DNA of 64,000 nt from Balneicella halophila. GTDB lineage: Bacteria > Bacteroidota > Bacteroidia > Bacteroidales > Balneicellaceae. The stretch is from contig NZ_QENZ01000003.1 of NCBI RefSeq assembly GCF_003096835.1, forward strand, positions 248,001 through 312,000, read 5' to 3'. The translations under genes were made by a program, and so were the position numbers. Positions 16,124 to 26,580 of this stretch are shown one piece after another; the stretch's first letter is position 1, and each line of letters starts with the position of its first letter. The notes beneath the pieces were generated by a model. It was not told where the DNA came from. It did not search any database and saw only the letters and a program-made list of their open reading frames with translations.

Positions 16124-16969
16124 TTACTGATTGCCTAAAATAATAGGCATGCCATCGTCGCCACTCCCAATTACGATAATTTTACTGTTTGGCGAATTTG
16201 CTAATTTTAATGTAGCTTCAATCCCTTTGTCTTGTAAAATTTTATCAGTAAGAGATGCACTTAGAATCTTATTGGCATCAGCCTTACCCTTTGCCTCGAT
16301 ACGTTGTCTTTCAGCTTCTTTCTGTGCTTTTTCCAAACGGAATTCATACTCTAAAGACTCCTGCTCTTGTCTCAATTTACGTTCGATAGCATCTTTGATC
16401 GTTGGAGGCAACGTAACATCACGTACCAAGATCTCTTTCAAGTCAATGTATTGATTATCTAAAATCTTTTTTGTCTCTTCGTAAATTTCTTCTTGAATGG
16501 CATCACGCTTAGTAGAATATAGTTGCTCTGGAGTATAACGCCCTACTACACTGCGCGCTGCAGATCTCATAGCTGGCTGGATAACTCGCTCCAAATATCT
16601 TTCACCTTTTTCTTTATGTAATTTACCAAGTTGTGCATATTCTGGAGAATACCAAGCGGTAATCTCCAACTGTATATCTAAACCATTAGATGATAATACT
16701 TTCATTTTTTCATACACCTCTTGTTGTCTTACTTCATATACGTACACTTTATTCCAAGGTGCTACAATATGAAACCCTTCATCCAATGGCGGTTTATCAG
16801 TAACAACCCCATCGCTAAAGCGCTTCCAGAGTACACCCGCTTCTCCAGCATCTATGGTTACCATTGAATTGAATAGGAGAATGACAAGAAAGAATCCTAA
16901 AATTATAAAAGGAACTAATATTTTGGGGAAATTGGAACGAGGAGTTCTAAAAGTTTGTTGAGTATTCAT
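16124..16969 (-). CDS. Prohibitin/SPFH-domain membrane protein
   Basis: A 281-residue protein with one N-terminal membrane helix (about 16-36), an SPFH domain (about 38-200, beginning VTIDAGEAGVLWKRFSDGV) and an Ala/Glu/Lys-rich coiled coil (about 200-245, LEYEFRLEKAQKEAERQRIEAKG). This matches the prohibitin/HflC group, which forms ring-shaped assemblies in the inner membrane that organise membrane domains or restrain FtsH protease. No FtsH gene is next to it. It is a single gene with its own promoter box. Confidence 0.92.
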   Translation of the reverse strand: MNTQQTFRTPRSNFPKILVPFIILGFFLVILLFNSMVTIDAGEAGVLWKRFSDGVVTDKPPLDEGFHIVAPWNKVYVYEVRQQEVYEKMKVLSSNGLDIQLEITAWYSPEYAQLGKLHKEKGERYLERVIQPAMRSAARSVVGRYTPEQLYSTKRDAIQEEIYEETKKILDNQYIDLKEILVRDVTLPPTIKDAIERKLRQEQESLEYEFRLEKAQKEAERQRIEAKGKADANKILSASLTDKILQDKGIEATLKLANSPNSKIIVIGSGDDGMPIILGNQ

Positions 16970-16995
16970 TGTTTGATTTTTTTATTATTTCTATT

Positions 16996-17003
16996 CAAAG
17001 ATA
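16996..17003 (-). promoter_or_regulatory. -7 promoter box of the prohibitin gene
   Basis: The minus strand reads TATCTTTG, 27 bases upstream of the start codon at 16969. Confidence 0.65.
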
Positions 17004-17146
17004 AGTTTATTTCTTCAAATACGTTTTATGAACTCAGATGAAAAATAATTAGTAACAAAATATGGTTTCTATGATTTGATGTCTGAAAAATAACGTATAT
17101 TTAAGATTCTTAATCTCTATCAACCAGGTTCGTTAAACGATATACT

Positions 17147-20100
17147 ATGAAATTCTCTTTTACACTTACATTCTTAATGCTACTATCACTACCCCTTTTT
17201 GCGCAAACAACTATATGGGAGGAAAACTTTAATTCACAAGTAGGCAAAGGCGTGTCAGGTGATGGCTCCGGTGGTATCTCTATAGATTTAGCTGGGGTAA
17301 ATTGGACTTTGGATTACAGTAACTGTACATTTACAGCAGATGATGATTATGTGAAAGTAAAGTCCTACTATTCTGGTGGACGTTTCAAAGCAAAAGATTG
17401 TGACGGTGAAGCTATTTGGGAGTCAGAAGCCATAACCATTACCAATTATACCGATATAAATATCTCTATAAAAGCTGGAGAAACAGGAAATTCTGTAAAT
17501 ATTGCTAAAAAATATATCAAATTCTACAGTGTGGTTGATGGTGTCGAAACACTTTTTGCAACGAATGGCAGTTTAGGTGATACTAATTTCCCATCTGCCA
17601 CTGCAAGTACGGTTGCCAGCACCGGTGATGAATTAAAAATTCGAATCAAGTTAAGGAGCGATTATGCCCAAGATGTCTTTTTTGATGATATTAAAGTAAC
17701 TGGAATCCTTTCCTCTACATCGGTAAATGATACAAACTCTGAGATTTCAGAAGCTGACATCCCCATACTTGCACAAACTATCTCAGTAGCTGACGCAAGC
17801 AATACCGCTAACAATGTATTTAAATTTCAAATTATTGATAAAGGAACAGCTGATGGGAAACCTACAAATGTTACAAGAATTATCCTCAAAAAAGGTGCAA
17901 CGAATACTTTAGATTGGTCAACAGAACTAGCAGAAGCTTCTATTGAATCAGGGGCTGATTCTTATGCAGGAACAATAACAGCAAACGAACTTATTTTTCA
18001 ACTTCCTACAGCCATTACGATTGCAGATGGGGATTCTAAAGAACTTATTTTGAAAATAAAAACAGTTAATAATCTTGCTGAAAATACACAATTTCAAACT
18101 TTTATTGACACCTCTCATGGATTCACGGCAAGCAACACAGGATCTACCTTTACTTCCACGCTCACTGCTCGCATTGTTTCTGCCATTACTACGTTTGATG
18201 TAAAAGCAACAAAACTTCGTTTCAAAGTACAACCTACGGATACGCAAATCAATACCATAATAACTCCAGCCATTAAAGTAGAAGCCGTTGACGCCAATGG
18301 AAATGTGGATACTGACTACGTGGCTGATGTAATACTTACAGCCACCAACATCAGTGGTACAACCACCGTGACTACAGTAAGTGGTACTGCTACTTTTGGT
18401 GATATCATGTTTTCAAATCCAGGTAGCAACAAAACTATTACTGCCAGTGCAGGTTCTCTATCTTCTGCAATTAGCAATGCATTTATTGTAGCTGATGCTA
18501 CTGATAATGATAGCGATATACTTTCACCATCTAGTCAAATAAGTGCAGTCACGATTGCCTCAACGGCAATTACACAAACTGATGCTGTTAAGGTATTTCG
18601 TTTTACGATAGAAGACCGTGGATCGCAAGATGGTAAAGCTACAATCCCGACACGTATCGTTCTCACTCCGGCAATCGGCAATACAGCAACTTGGACAGAA
18701 ACTATTTCAGGTGTTACACTCAGCGAGGGAACAATAAACGCAGTTGATATAAATGATAAAAAGATAATCATTGATCTAACAGGAATTTACATTGCTGATG
18801 GCAACTCGAAAGATATTGATTTTGGTGTTTTTCTAAAAAGTAATGTAACCGATAAGAGTAAATTACAATTTGAAATTCCTTCTACTCCTCATGAAAATTT
18901 AGCCAATGCAACAGGCTCCACCTTTTCAACAACTATTACAGGAGCTACTTCTGAAATTGCCACTATTAATGTAACAGCTACCAAAATTAAATTTACAAAG
19001 CAACCGCCTACAAGCGTTGTGAAAAATACTGCATTTGAATTAGAACTACTAGCCACGGATCTTTATGGAAATATAGATATGGACTATAATGAATCCGTAA
19101 TGTTGACAGCTGTAAACATTACAGGAACGACTTCCACAACTTTCAATATTGGCAAGGCAACTCTAGCCGCTGTAAAAATCTCTACGCCTGCACAAAATGT
19201 GAAGATATTAGCAACGAGCGGAAGCCTTGTGACAGAAACACAAGCATTTGAAGTAACTGACCAAATAGATGCAACTTCAATTATAAAATCTGCTACTTCA
19301 CCTGCAACTACAGATATTTCTCCTAATGAAACGAAGGAACTTTTTTCCTTTGAAATAGAAGACAAAGGTGGAGATGGTTATCCTACTAAAGTAACAAAAA
19401 TTGTTATTGTTCCTGCCAGTTCCAATCAGTTGGAATGGAGTGAGATTTTACAAAACGTTAGTCTAAAAAGCGGAGGAGCAATAGTGACTGCTTCAACCAC
19501 AATATCCGACTCTAAAATAGAAATGTCTATTGCTGAAAATAATCTCTCTATTGATGAAGGTACAACGAAAGTTTTCACATTGACAGGTACCTTGACTACG
19601 TCACCTATTGAAGAAGGCAAAATTATTGCTTTTGAAATTCCTGCAAACGGTCATCATGCTGAAAATTCAGCGACACAATCATCAAAATTCGCTACTGTCT
19701 TTGGTTCGTCAATTAAATCTACTAATATCAAAACTAAGATTGAAGCCACCAAAATAATCGTAACAAAACAGCCCACTGAAACACCAGCAGGTGAACCTAT
19801 TACGAAAAGTATTCTCGCTGAGTTAGTTGATGATTATGGGAATCTCGATAAAGACAACAACCTCGAAGTAGCAATGAGTGTAGCTAGTGGCACAGGGACT
19901 CTTTCTCCAACGAATGCACTCAGCCAAACTTTCAATCAAGGAATAGCTTTTTGGAAAAATCTTCTGTACAATCGCATTGAGAAAGCTGTCTTTAAAATTT
20001 CATCTAATTCGTTTTCAACAAATACAGCTCCCATTCTGTTTACTAAGGAACAATCTAGTATTATTACAAACAGTAACTCTCCAATTCAGAATGATACCAT

Positions 20101-23100
20101 TTCATCATCACGGAATACAGTCTCACAAGCTAAAGATCTTTTCAAATTTGTTATTAAGGATAAAGGAGATGATGGGCTTCCCTCTATTATACAGAAAATA
20201 CGATTGATAAAAGGGAAAGAATTTTCTCAGTCTAGATTGTATTATCTTATTGGGGGTATTATCCTAAAGCATAATGGCAGTGTTATTGGGCAAATTTCAA
20301 AATTGAGTAGTTCTAATGGCTATTCTGATGTTGAAATTGCTTTGAATACACCTTTGCTAGTTGCAGACGGCGATGAAGCTAAAATCACAGCAAGTATATT
20401 TTTGAGTACACATAAGAAATTGCAGGAAGGAGAAAAAATTCAATTAGCAATAGAGGACGAACATGGATGGACTATAGATAATGCGGGGAGTTTATTTATT
20501 TCTCCATTGCCTCAAGATATCATTTCTCCTATTTTTACGATAGATGCAATAGCTACGAATCTTGCTTTTGATGAAGTGCCTGAGGGTATTTCCATCAATT
20601 CTCCATTCTCTGTGACTATCATTGCTACAGACGAACAAGGCAATATTGATAAGGATTATAATGGGAAAGTAACTCTATCAAGGGAAGCTGGTACAGGAAT
20701 TTTGACATCAACAGCCTCTATGACGGTAAACTTTACCAATGGAAAAGCAACGTGGACTGAACTAAAATATGATACTGGAGAATCTTTGACTTTATTAGCA
20801 AGCTCTCCAGAGTTTGATCCTTTCGAGAGTCCAGTTATTAGCACACTTGATACTGATTCTGAATTAGTAAATCCAGACCAGCCATTGAATGATAATACTA
20901 TTTCCTCATTAATTACTGACGAAGACAATCCACATCCGATTTTCTCCTTTGCTGTAGTAGATAAAGGTACAGAGGATGATAAGCCAACGATATTGAAAAT
21001 GCTTACGTTCAAAAATGCGTTCCCAAACAATGGAGCCAACTGGAAAACCAATATCAGAGGGGCTGTCTTATTACAAGACGGCATACCCATAGCGACTACT
21101 GATAAAATCACTGAGGACGAAATTATTTTTTCCTCTACAAACGATATCGTATCTATTTCTAATGCTTCAAAAGAGAACTTAACTCTATCTATTTATTTGA
21201 AATATAACAATATAGAAGACAATAAAGTCATTCAGTGTAAAATTTCAAGTAATGACACTGACTTTTCTACAAATGGTGCAGGTACAGGCTTAGCAGATTT
21301 AGCAAATGATATTCTCTCTTCCAAAACGACTATTGAGGTCATAGCAACGAGAGTTGATTTCCTAAGTGTTCCTTATGCTTTGGAATCTTCAAAAGAGCTA
21401 TTTGACGTTAGCCTTGGAGCACGTGATAGTAATGGAAATATTGATACGGATTACTCTGAGTCTGTAAGCTTAAAGGACTCTCAAATTTTAACTTCAACTG
21501 ATTTTTCTAAAGGAATAGTCACACTCTCTAAACTTAGACAAAGTGGTGATGACAACTTTGAACTCATTGCAGAAAGTGGAAGTCTCAATAGTGCTTCCCA
21601 AGTTGTACAAATAAGTACAATTTCCATAGATTTAGATGACGATTTTGAGGATGGATCGCTACAAAGCTGGAACTCTTCAACTGATTGGAAAGCATCTATT
21701 CTTTCGCCAATCAATGGGACTCATTCATTAAAACACAACTTAAAGGAAGTTACCGGAACAAGTTATATTGCTAAATCTATTGGAGATTTTAATGTAAAAG
21801 ATGGCACTACAGTTTGGCGTTGGCAAATGAAAAATGGAGATTGGAATCCATCTTCTTCAAACAATTTCTATTATGTTCTTGCCTCTGAAAGCAATGATTT
21901 CTCTATAGGAACAAGCTACATCGTGGGAGTCAATCAATCGGATTCTGACAAATTATTAACTCTCTATAAGGTTCAGGATGGAAATACAACTACTCTGATT
22001 AGCTCCGAAATGTACTGGAATCAAGCTAATACTGCCGGTATTGAAGTAAAACTTAGCAGTGATGGCATTTGGAAACTATCTTATGACAATAATGGAGGAT
22101 TTGATAATCTCTACACAACGGGCACTGCAATAGATGCAGTTGTAGCACCTCAAACGATTTATTCCGGATTTGTATTCAACTATGCATCATCTTCAAGAGC
22201 CGGACTGTTCTGGGCTGATGATGTATTAACGTATCATTTTAAGACTGCACCCAAAGTGGATAGTTTGAAAGTGGTATCTGCCACGCAATTGCAACTTTTC
22301 TTCAATCAAACCATGGATAAAACGACAGTTGAGGACATTCAAAATTATACTATTGATAAAAATATCAATGTAATTAAAAGCGAACAGAACAAGCCTAATG
22401 AAGTAATTTTACACACGTCTGAATTACAGACTGACGTATATGAATTAATTCTCGCCAACTTAAAAAATGATGCTGACATTGAAATGCCGGATACTACATT
22501 ACGCTTTAATTATCTTTCTGATGCAAAAGCTGGCGATGTGATTATCAACGAAATCATGGCAGATGATAATCCTGCCGTGCAATTACCTGAGCGAGAATAT
22601 ATCGAGCTTTATAATACTACGGATAAACCATTCGTTACAACTGATTGGAAAATTACTATAGGAAATTATGAAAGAATATTCCCTACAGACACCATCCAAC
22701 CCGGAGAATATGTTATTCTTTGTAGTACTTCGGCGAAGGATGAACTCTCTATATATGGCAAGACCATAGTCATTACATCTTTTCCGGCTTTAACAAATAA
22801 GGAAGGAACAATAATTTTGAAAAATACTAAGGGAAATGAGATTGACAATGTAACCTACAGCAGCGATTGGTATAATGATGAAACTAAGAATGATGGCGGT
22901 TGGTCTTTAGAACGAATTGATGCTTCGGCTCCAAGCAACAGTCGTTCCAACTGGTCGGCATCGGTAGATGAACGAGGAGGTACGCCAGGAGAGAAAAACT
23001 CAATAGACGGTATCGTACTTGACGATACTCCTCCAAGTGTAACCCATGTGAGTCCTTCTTCTAAAACCCAATTAGTATTGACCATCAATGAACCCATAGA

Positions 23101-24166
23101 TGAAAATTATGCAAAAAAACTTGAATTATATGATGTAAATGGTATGGGTAATCCTGAATCAATTACTATTGCAGATGAAGGAAAGCAAATTACACTGAAT
23201 TTTAAGGAAGAATTTCAATACGGTAAAAATTATACCTTAACAATTAAGGAAATTATTGACTTATTTGGAAATGCATTAGAGAATTACAGTGCTGCATTCG
23301 GTTTGCCAGAACTCGCATTGCCTAATGAAGTGATTATAAACGAAATATTATTCAATCCTGTTTCAAACAATGTGGATTATGTAGAATTGTATAATAATTC
23401 TTCAAAGATTTTAAATTTATCGACACTATTCATTGCCACTCGTGATAGTAATAATGAGCTAAAATCTGTATATCCAATAGGCAAAACACCCAGACTATTA
23501 TCCTCTGGAGAATTCGTGGTACTTACCACAGATGCCAGCTTAGTTGCTGAACAGTATTTTGTGAAATATCCTGAAAAAATGTTAGAAATGAGCTTTTTGC
23601 CAAGTTTTCCTAATGATGAAGGCACAGTGGTCATACTTAATCAAGAATCTGTTGTAATTGATGAATTTCATTATACTGATGATATGCATCTCAAGCTATT
23701 AGTTTCCACTGACGGAGTCTCGCTAGAGCGTATTTATTATGATTTACCCACACAAGATGCTAACAATTGGCATTCTGCCGCTGAAATTGCAGGTTTTGGT
23801 ACACCGACTTATAAAAACTCTGTTTTCAGTGATAGTAAAACAATAGGGAATGAAATCTTCATTGAACCTAAAGTCTTTTCTCCTAATGGAGACGGTATAG
23901 ATGATATTATGCAAATTCACTACGAATTTGATGCTCCGGGACAAGTAGCTAATGTTATTGTATTCGACAGTAAAGGACGTCAGATTATTGACCTTGCTCG
24001 CAACTTAACTTTAGATACTAAAGGCGTTATTTCTTGGGACGGAGTCAATGCTACTAATGCACGGGCACGTACCGGACGCTATATTATATTTATTGAAATA
24101 TTTGATTTGAATGGTAACGTGAAAAACTATAAAAGGAGTTGTGTGCTACATGGTCTTTTTAAATAA
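17147..24166 (+). CDS. Giant secreted repeat protein with lamin-tail domains and sorting CTD
   Basis: A 2339-residue surface or secreted protein with a signal peptide ending LFAQ (about residue 20). Visible order: an N-terminal jelly-roll-like region (20-190); five degenerate repeats of about 260 residues (about 191-1494), each with a D(K/R)G..D(G/D)KPT segment and a D.(N/Y)GN(I/V)D.DY segment; a carbohydrate-binding or laminin-like region (about 1500-1700); then Ig-like segments alternating with two lamin-tail domains, beginning VIINEIMADDNPA (about 1798) and VIINEILFNPVSN (about 2063). The C-terminus (from about 2241, PKVFSPNGDGIDD) is of the gliding-motility/type IX secretion type B class. 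This predicts export by T9SS. No catalytic domain is seen; adhesion or extracellular matrix is the likely role. Confidence 0.88.
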   Translation: MKFSFTLTFLMLLSLPLFAQTTIWEENFNSQVGKGVSGDGSGGISIDLAGVNWTLDYSNCTFTADDDYVKVKSYYSGGRFKAKDCDGEAIWESEAITITNYTDINISIKAGETGNSVNIAKKYIKFYSVVDGVETLFATNGSLGDTNFPSATASTVASTGDELKIRIKLRSDYAQDVFFDDIKVTGILSSTSVNDTNSEISEADIPILAQTISVADASNTANNVFKFQIIDKGTADGKPTNVTRIILKKGATNTLDWSTELAEASIESGADSYAGTITANELIFQLPTAITIADGDSKELILKIKTVNNLAENTQFQTFIDTSHGFTASNTGSTFTSTLTARIVSAITTFDVKATKLRFKVQPTDTQINTIITPAIKVEAVDANGNVDTDYVADVILTATNISGTTTVTTVSGTATFGDIMFSNPGSNKTITASAGSLSSAISNAFIVADATDNDSDILSPSSQISAVTIASTAITQTDAVKVFRFTIEDRGSQDGKATIPTRIVLTPAIGNTATWTETISGVTLSEGTINAVDINDKKIIIDLTGIYIADGNSKDIDFGVFLKSNVTDKSKLQFEIPSTPHENLANATGSTFSTTITGATSEIATINVTATKIKFTKQPPTSVVKNTAFELELLATDLYGNIDMDYNESVMLTAVNITGTTSTTFNIGKATLAAVKISTPAQNVKILATSGSLVTETQAFEVTDQIDATSIIKSATSPATTDISPNETKELFSFEIEDKGGDGYPTKVTKIVIVPASSNQLEWSEILQNVSLKSGGAIVTASTTISDSKIEMSIAENNLSIDEGTTKVFTLTGTLTTSPIEEGKIIAFEIPANGHHAENSATQSSKFATVFGSSIKSTNIKTKIEATKIIVTKQPTETPAGEPITKSILAELVDDYGNLDKDNNLEVAMSVASGTGTLSPTNALSQTFNQGIAFWKNLLYNRIEKAVFKISSNSFSTNTAPILFTKEQSSIITNSNSPIQNDTISSSRNTVSQAKDLFKFVIKDKGDDGLPSIIQKIRLIKGKEFSQSRLYYLIGGIILKHNGSVIGQISKLSSSNGYSDVEIALNTPLLVADGDEAKITASIFLSTHKKLQEGEKIQLAIEDEHGWTIDNAGSLFISPLPQDIISPIFTIDAIATNLAFDEVPEGISINSPFSVTIIATDEQGNIDKDYNGKVTLSREAGTGILTSTASMTVNFTNGKATWTELKYDTGESLTLLASSPEFDPFESPVISTLDTDSELVNPDQPLNDNTISSLITDEDNPHPIFSFAVVDKGTEDDKPTILKMLTFKNAFPNNGANWKTNIRGAVLLQDGIPIATTDKITEDEIIFSSTNDIVSISNASKENLTLSIYLKYNNIEDNKVIQCKISSNDTDFSTNGAGTGLADLANDILSSKTTIEVIATRVDFLSVPYALESSKELFDVSLGARDSNGNIDTDYSESVSLKDSQILTSTDFSKGIVTLSKLRQSGDDNFELIAESGSLNSASQVVQISTISIDLDDDFEDGSLQSWNSSTDWKASILSPINGTHSLKHNLKEVTGTSYIAKSIGDFNVKDGTTVWRWQMKNGDWNPSSSNNFYYVLASESNDFSIGTSYIVGVNQSDSDKLLTLYKVQDGNTTTLISSEMYWNQANTAGIEVKLSSDGIWKLSYDNNGGFDNLYTTGTAIDAVVAPQTIYSGFVFNYASSSRAGLFWADDVLTYHFKTAPKVDSLKVVSATQLQLFFNQTMDKTTVEDIQNYTIDKNINVIKSEQNKPNEVILHTSELQTDVYELILANLKNDADIEMPDTTLRFNYLSDAKAGDVIINEIMADDNPAVQLPEREYIELYNTTDKPFVTTDWKITIGNYERIFPTDTIQPGEYVILCSTSAKDELSIYGKTIVITSFPALTNKEGTIILKNTKGNEIDNVTYSSDWYNDETKNDGGWSLERIDASAPSNSRSNWSASVDERGGTPGEKNSIDGIVLDDTPPSVTHVSPSSKTQLVLTINEPIDENYAKKLELYDVNGMGNPESITIADEGKQITLNFKEEFQYGKNYTLTIKEIIDLFGNALENYSAAFGLPELALPNEVIINEILFNPVSNNVDYVELYNNSSKILNLSTLFIATRDSNNELKSVYPIGKTPRLLSSGEFVVLTTDASLVAEQYFVKYPEKMLEMSFLPSFPNDEGTVVILNQESVVIDEFHYTDDMHLKLLVSTDGVSLERIYYDLPTQDANNWHSAAEIAGFGTPTYKNSVFSDSKTIGNEIFIEPKVFSPNGDGIDDIMQIHYEFDAPGQVANVIVFDSKGRQIIDLARNLTLDTKGVISWDGVNATNARARTGRYIIFIEIFDLNGNVKNYKRSCVLHGLFK
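17718..21630 (+). repeat. Five tandem ~260-residue degenerate coding repeats
   Basis: Units start near 17718, 18488, 19253, 20044 and 20845 within the giant protein gene, each roughly 770-800 bases. Each unit has a first half resembling a choice-of-anchor or calx-beta-like strand set and a second half resembling an invasin/Ig-like domain with the GNIDxDY signature. Nucleotide identity between units is clearly low, so the duplication is old. Confidence 0.75.
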
Positions 24167-24181
24167 GCCTTTTAATAAACA

Positions 24182-25366
24182 CTATCTCACTTGTAAAACC
24201 AAACCTTTCAGATATTCACTCTCCGGGTGATAAACACTTACAGGATGGTCTTGCGGTTGGGAAAGTTGCTCAAGTATAGTAACTTCTCTACCTGCTTCAG
24301 TTGCTGCTTGAAAAATAACCCTTCTAAAATCTTCACGTGATACCACTTGTGAACAGGAGAAAGTAAATATTATTCCATCTTTAGGAATACGTTCCATAGC
24401 TAATCGGTTTAGACGTCTGTAGCCTTTCAAAGCATTATCCAATACTTTCTTATGTTTTGCAAATGCCGGTGGATCCAGAATAATTACATCAAAATCTTGT
24501 GCTTTATCTTCAACATAATCAAAAGCATCAGCAACTTCAGATTGATGACGAGATTCATTATTAAAATTAAGGGCAACGTTTTTTTCAGTTAATTTTATAG
24601 CTCGCTCTGATGCATCTACAGAAACCACTTTTTTTGCCCCTCCTCTTAAAGCGTACACTGAAAAACCACCTGAATAGCAACAAATATTTAAAACTCTTTT
24701 GTCTTTGGAGTACTCCTCAAGTAGTGCTCTATTCTTCCTTTGGTCAACGAAAAATCCTGTTTTTTGACCTTTTTGAAAGTCAATATAAAACTTCAAGTCA
24801 TTTTCAGAAGCTGTAATTTGTTCTGCATTTCCTAAAAGCCATTGGTTTTCAGTTTCCAAATCAGCATTTTTAGGTAAAGTTTCAGCAGATTTATCATAGA
24901 TTCCCTTCAATTTTTCTCCTAAAACAGATTTTAATGCTCTTACAATTTCGTCCTGAATTAAATAGGCAAAAACCGTATGTGCTTGATAAACCACGTATCC
25001 ATTGTAATAATCAAGAATCAACCCGGGTATATTATCACTTTCACCAAAAACTAAACGGAAGATTTGACTTTCTTTTTCTAAATTAGCTAAGCTACGACGT
25101 TCATAAGCATCAGCAATACGTTGCTTCCAAAATTCGAAATCAATAACCACATCTTCAAAAGCCAATAACCTTACAGATATAGAGCCTATCTGAGTATATC
25201 CTAAAGCTAAAAAAATCCCATTGCTATTTTCTACTCTTACAATATCGCCTTCCTGAGTAGGTTCAGACGCACCATTTATTGCTCCGGAAAAAATCCACGG
25301 ATGTCTTAATGTTACCGAGCGTCCTTTGCCTTTCTTTAATTTTATGATTGGGTAGTTATTTGTCAT
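24182..25366 (-). CDS. SAM-dependent rRNA cytosine methyltransferase (RlmI-like)
   Basis: A 394-residue methyltransferase with an N-terminal PUA domain (about 1-80), an EEHUD-like middle segment with GLILDYYNGYVVYQ, and a Rossmann methyltransferase domain. The SAM site is VLNICCYSGGFSVYA and the catalytic region DPPAFAKHKK. RlmI methylates C1962 of 23S rRNA in E. coli; this member probably does similar work. FFVDQRKNR is a strong family signature. It overlaps the RNase D-like gene by 11 bases and is last in a three-gene operon. Confidence 0.93.
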   Translation of the reverse strand: MTNNYPIIKLKKGKGRSVTLRHPWIFSGAINGASEPTQEGDIVRVENSNGIFLALGYTQIGSISVRLLAFEDVVIDFEFWKQRIADAYERRSLANLEKESQIFRLVFGESDNIPGLILDYYNGYVVYQAHTVFAYLIQDEIVRALKSVLGEKLKGIYDKSAETLPKNADLETENQWLLGNAEQITASENDLKFYIDFQKGQKTGFFVDQRKNRALLEEYSKDKRVLNICCYSGGFSVYALRGGAKKVVSVDASERAIKLTEKNVALNFNNESRHQSEVADAFDYVEDKAQDFDVIILDPPAFAKHKKVLDNALKGYRRLNRLAMERIPKDGIIFTFSCSQVVSREDFRRVIFQAATEAGREVTILEQLSQPQDHPVSVYHPESEYLKGLVLQVR

Positions 25367-25937
25367 TATTCATTAGTTTTTGATAAATAAGAAGTGGAAC
25401 CCACGCATCAGTAGCAGCATATCGTATTTGGGCTTCTGTTAATGGTTCTGCCTCCCAATTGGAAACTTGCTGCCCTTTTGATATGCGGAAACCTAAAGTA
25501 ATAGCTCCCATTTTTTTCAAGGAAATATCTTCTATGCCGTACTTCTTAACTAAAGTTTGCAATTCTACAAAACTATCTCTTTTTACAGGGAAAAAAAGAT
25601 TTAGTTGTTTTACATCATCCCGAATAGCAGCACCAACTTTCAGTATTTTTTTATTATTCAACAACCATCTTAAAGAATTAAAATTTTCCAGTTTCTGTAA
25701 TTGAAATAGAAAAACTTCTTCAGCATTCGCAAGTTGCAACAAGGCTGTCTGATAATGTACTCCTTTTTTGAAAGCGGGACGTGTTTCTGTATCAAAACCC
25801 AAAACTGAATACCTTGCTAAGCGTTCTACAGCTTCATCAACTTTACTGTCTTCATCAATCAAAGTTATTTTACCTTCATATCCAACAACTTCCAAACTCT
25901 CTAAATCCTCTTTACTGATATTTTTATCAAAGCTCAT
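25356..25937 (-). CDS. 3'-5' exonuclease, RNase D-like
   Basis: A 193-residue single-domain DEDD exonuclease. Exo I is LGFDTET (about 44-50), Exo II lies around GAAIRDDVKQL, and Exo III is Y in ATDAWVPL (Y172-x3-D176), giving the DEDDy type. It lacks the HRDC domain of full RNase D. Likely substrates are the 3' ends of RNA or DNA. It overlaps genes on both sides by 11 bases each, a sign of tight coupling with DUF5063 and the methyltransferase. Confidence 0.92.
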   Translation of the reverse strand: MSFDKNISKEDLESLEVVGYEGKITLIDEDSKVDEAVERLARYSVLGFDTETRPAFKKGVHYQTALLQLANAEEVFLFQLQKLENFNSLRWLLNNKKILKVGAAIRDDVKQLNLFFPVKRDSFVELQTLVKKYGIEDISLKKMGAITLGFRISKGQQVSNWEAEPLTEAQIRYAATDAWVPLLIYQKLMNNDK

Positions 25938-26460
25938 CCGAATCCTCCTGTTTTGTTATGATATGGTGAATAGCTCTCAATGCATTTACCGTGTATTGTC
26001 CCCAATGGTCAGTGAAGTCTGATTGCAGTTTCCATAGAGCTTCTTCCACTAATTCCTCTGTTCCTAAATGGAAATTTGTTAAGAAATCCCGTAAATCCTG
26101 ATAAATATCTGCAAAATTCTCAGCCAGACTCACAACAATAGGCTCTGCATTGAATTCTATACGTTTATCAAAAACCTCCAGATATTCGTTATCTTCTCCT
26201 AACTTATCTTTTAAACCTAAAAATATTGCCATCCAATCGTCTTCTGTGACATAAGCCTGTATAAAGCCATCTTCACTCTCTCTAACTTCTGGTAAAAGAC
26301 TCGCTTTTAGATACAATAAAGGCAATAACTTTTGCATCCGTTCTACAAAAATATCCTTCTCATGCTCAGCTTGTCGTTCTAACATTGCACAATATTCTGC
26401 AACAACCGTAACAAATTCTAAAACATTCGCATTTGTTGATAAGTGCTGTTCCGTATTCAT
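25927..26460 (-). CDS. DUF5063 domain protein
   Basis: A 177-residue, acidic, all-helical cytoplasmic protein that I recognise as DUF5063 from its N-terminal FVTVVAEYCAMLE and the LLPLLYLKASLLPEV segment. Function is unknown. The start at 26460 is chosen because the promoter box lies at 26476-26483, inside any longer frame. It is the first gene of the operon with the RNase D-like exonuclease and rRNA methyltransferase, which hints at an RNA-related role by association only. Confidence 0.85.
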   Translation of the reverse strand: MNTEQHLSTNANVLEFVTVVAEYCAMLERQAEHEKDIFVERMQKLLPLLYLKASLLPEVRESEDGFIQAYVTEDDWMAIFLGLKDKLGEDNEYLEVFDKRIEFNAEPIVVSLAENFADIYQDLRDFLTNFHLGTEELVEEALWKLQSDFTDHWGQYTVNALRAIHHIITKQEDSDEL

Positions 26461-26475
26461 ATTCCTAATTTTGTA

Positions 26476-26483
26476 CAAATATA
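26476..26483 (-). promoter_or_regulatory. -7 promoter box of the DUF5063 operon
   Basis: The minus strand reads TATATTTG, 15 bases upstream of the start codon at 26460, giving a very short leader. Confidence 0.6.
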
Positions 26484-26530
26484 AGGACAATAAAATAGCT
26501 TATAAGTAAAACGCCCATTAAAAAAATGGT

Positions 26531-26562
26531 TTTGATGGTTACATATAATGTCGTTACTTTTG
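26531..26562 (+). promoter_or_regulatory. Complete -33/-7 promoter of the EI24 gene
   Basis: TTTG (26531-26534), a 20-base spacer, then TACTTTTG (26555-26562) match both halves of the Bacteroidota promoter. It lies inside a longer reading frame starting at 26548, which shows that the true start is the ATG at 26581. Confidence 0.7.
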
Positions 26563-26580
26563 AATAGTCATAAAAATCTT

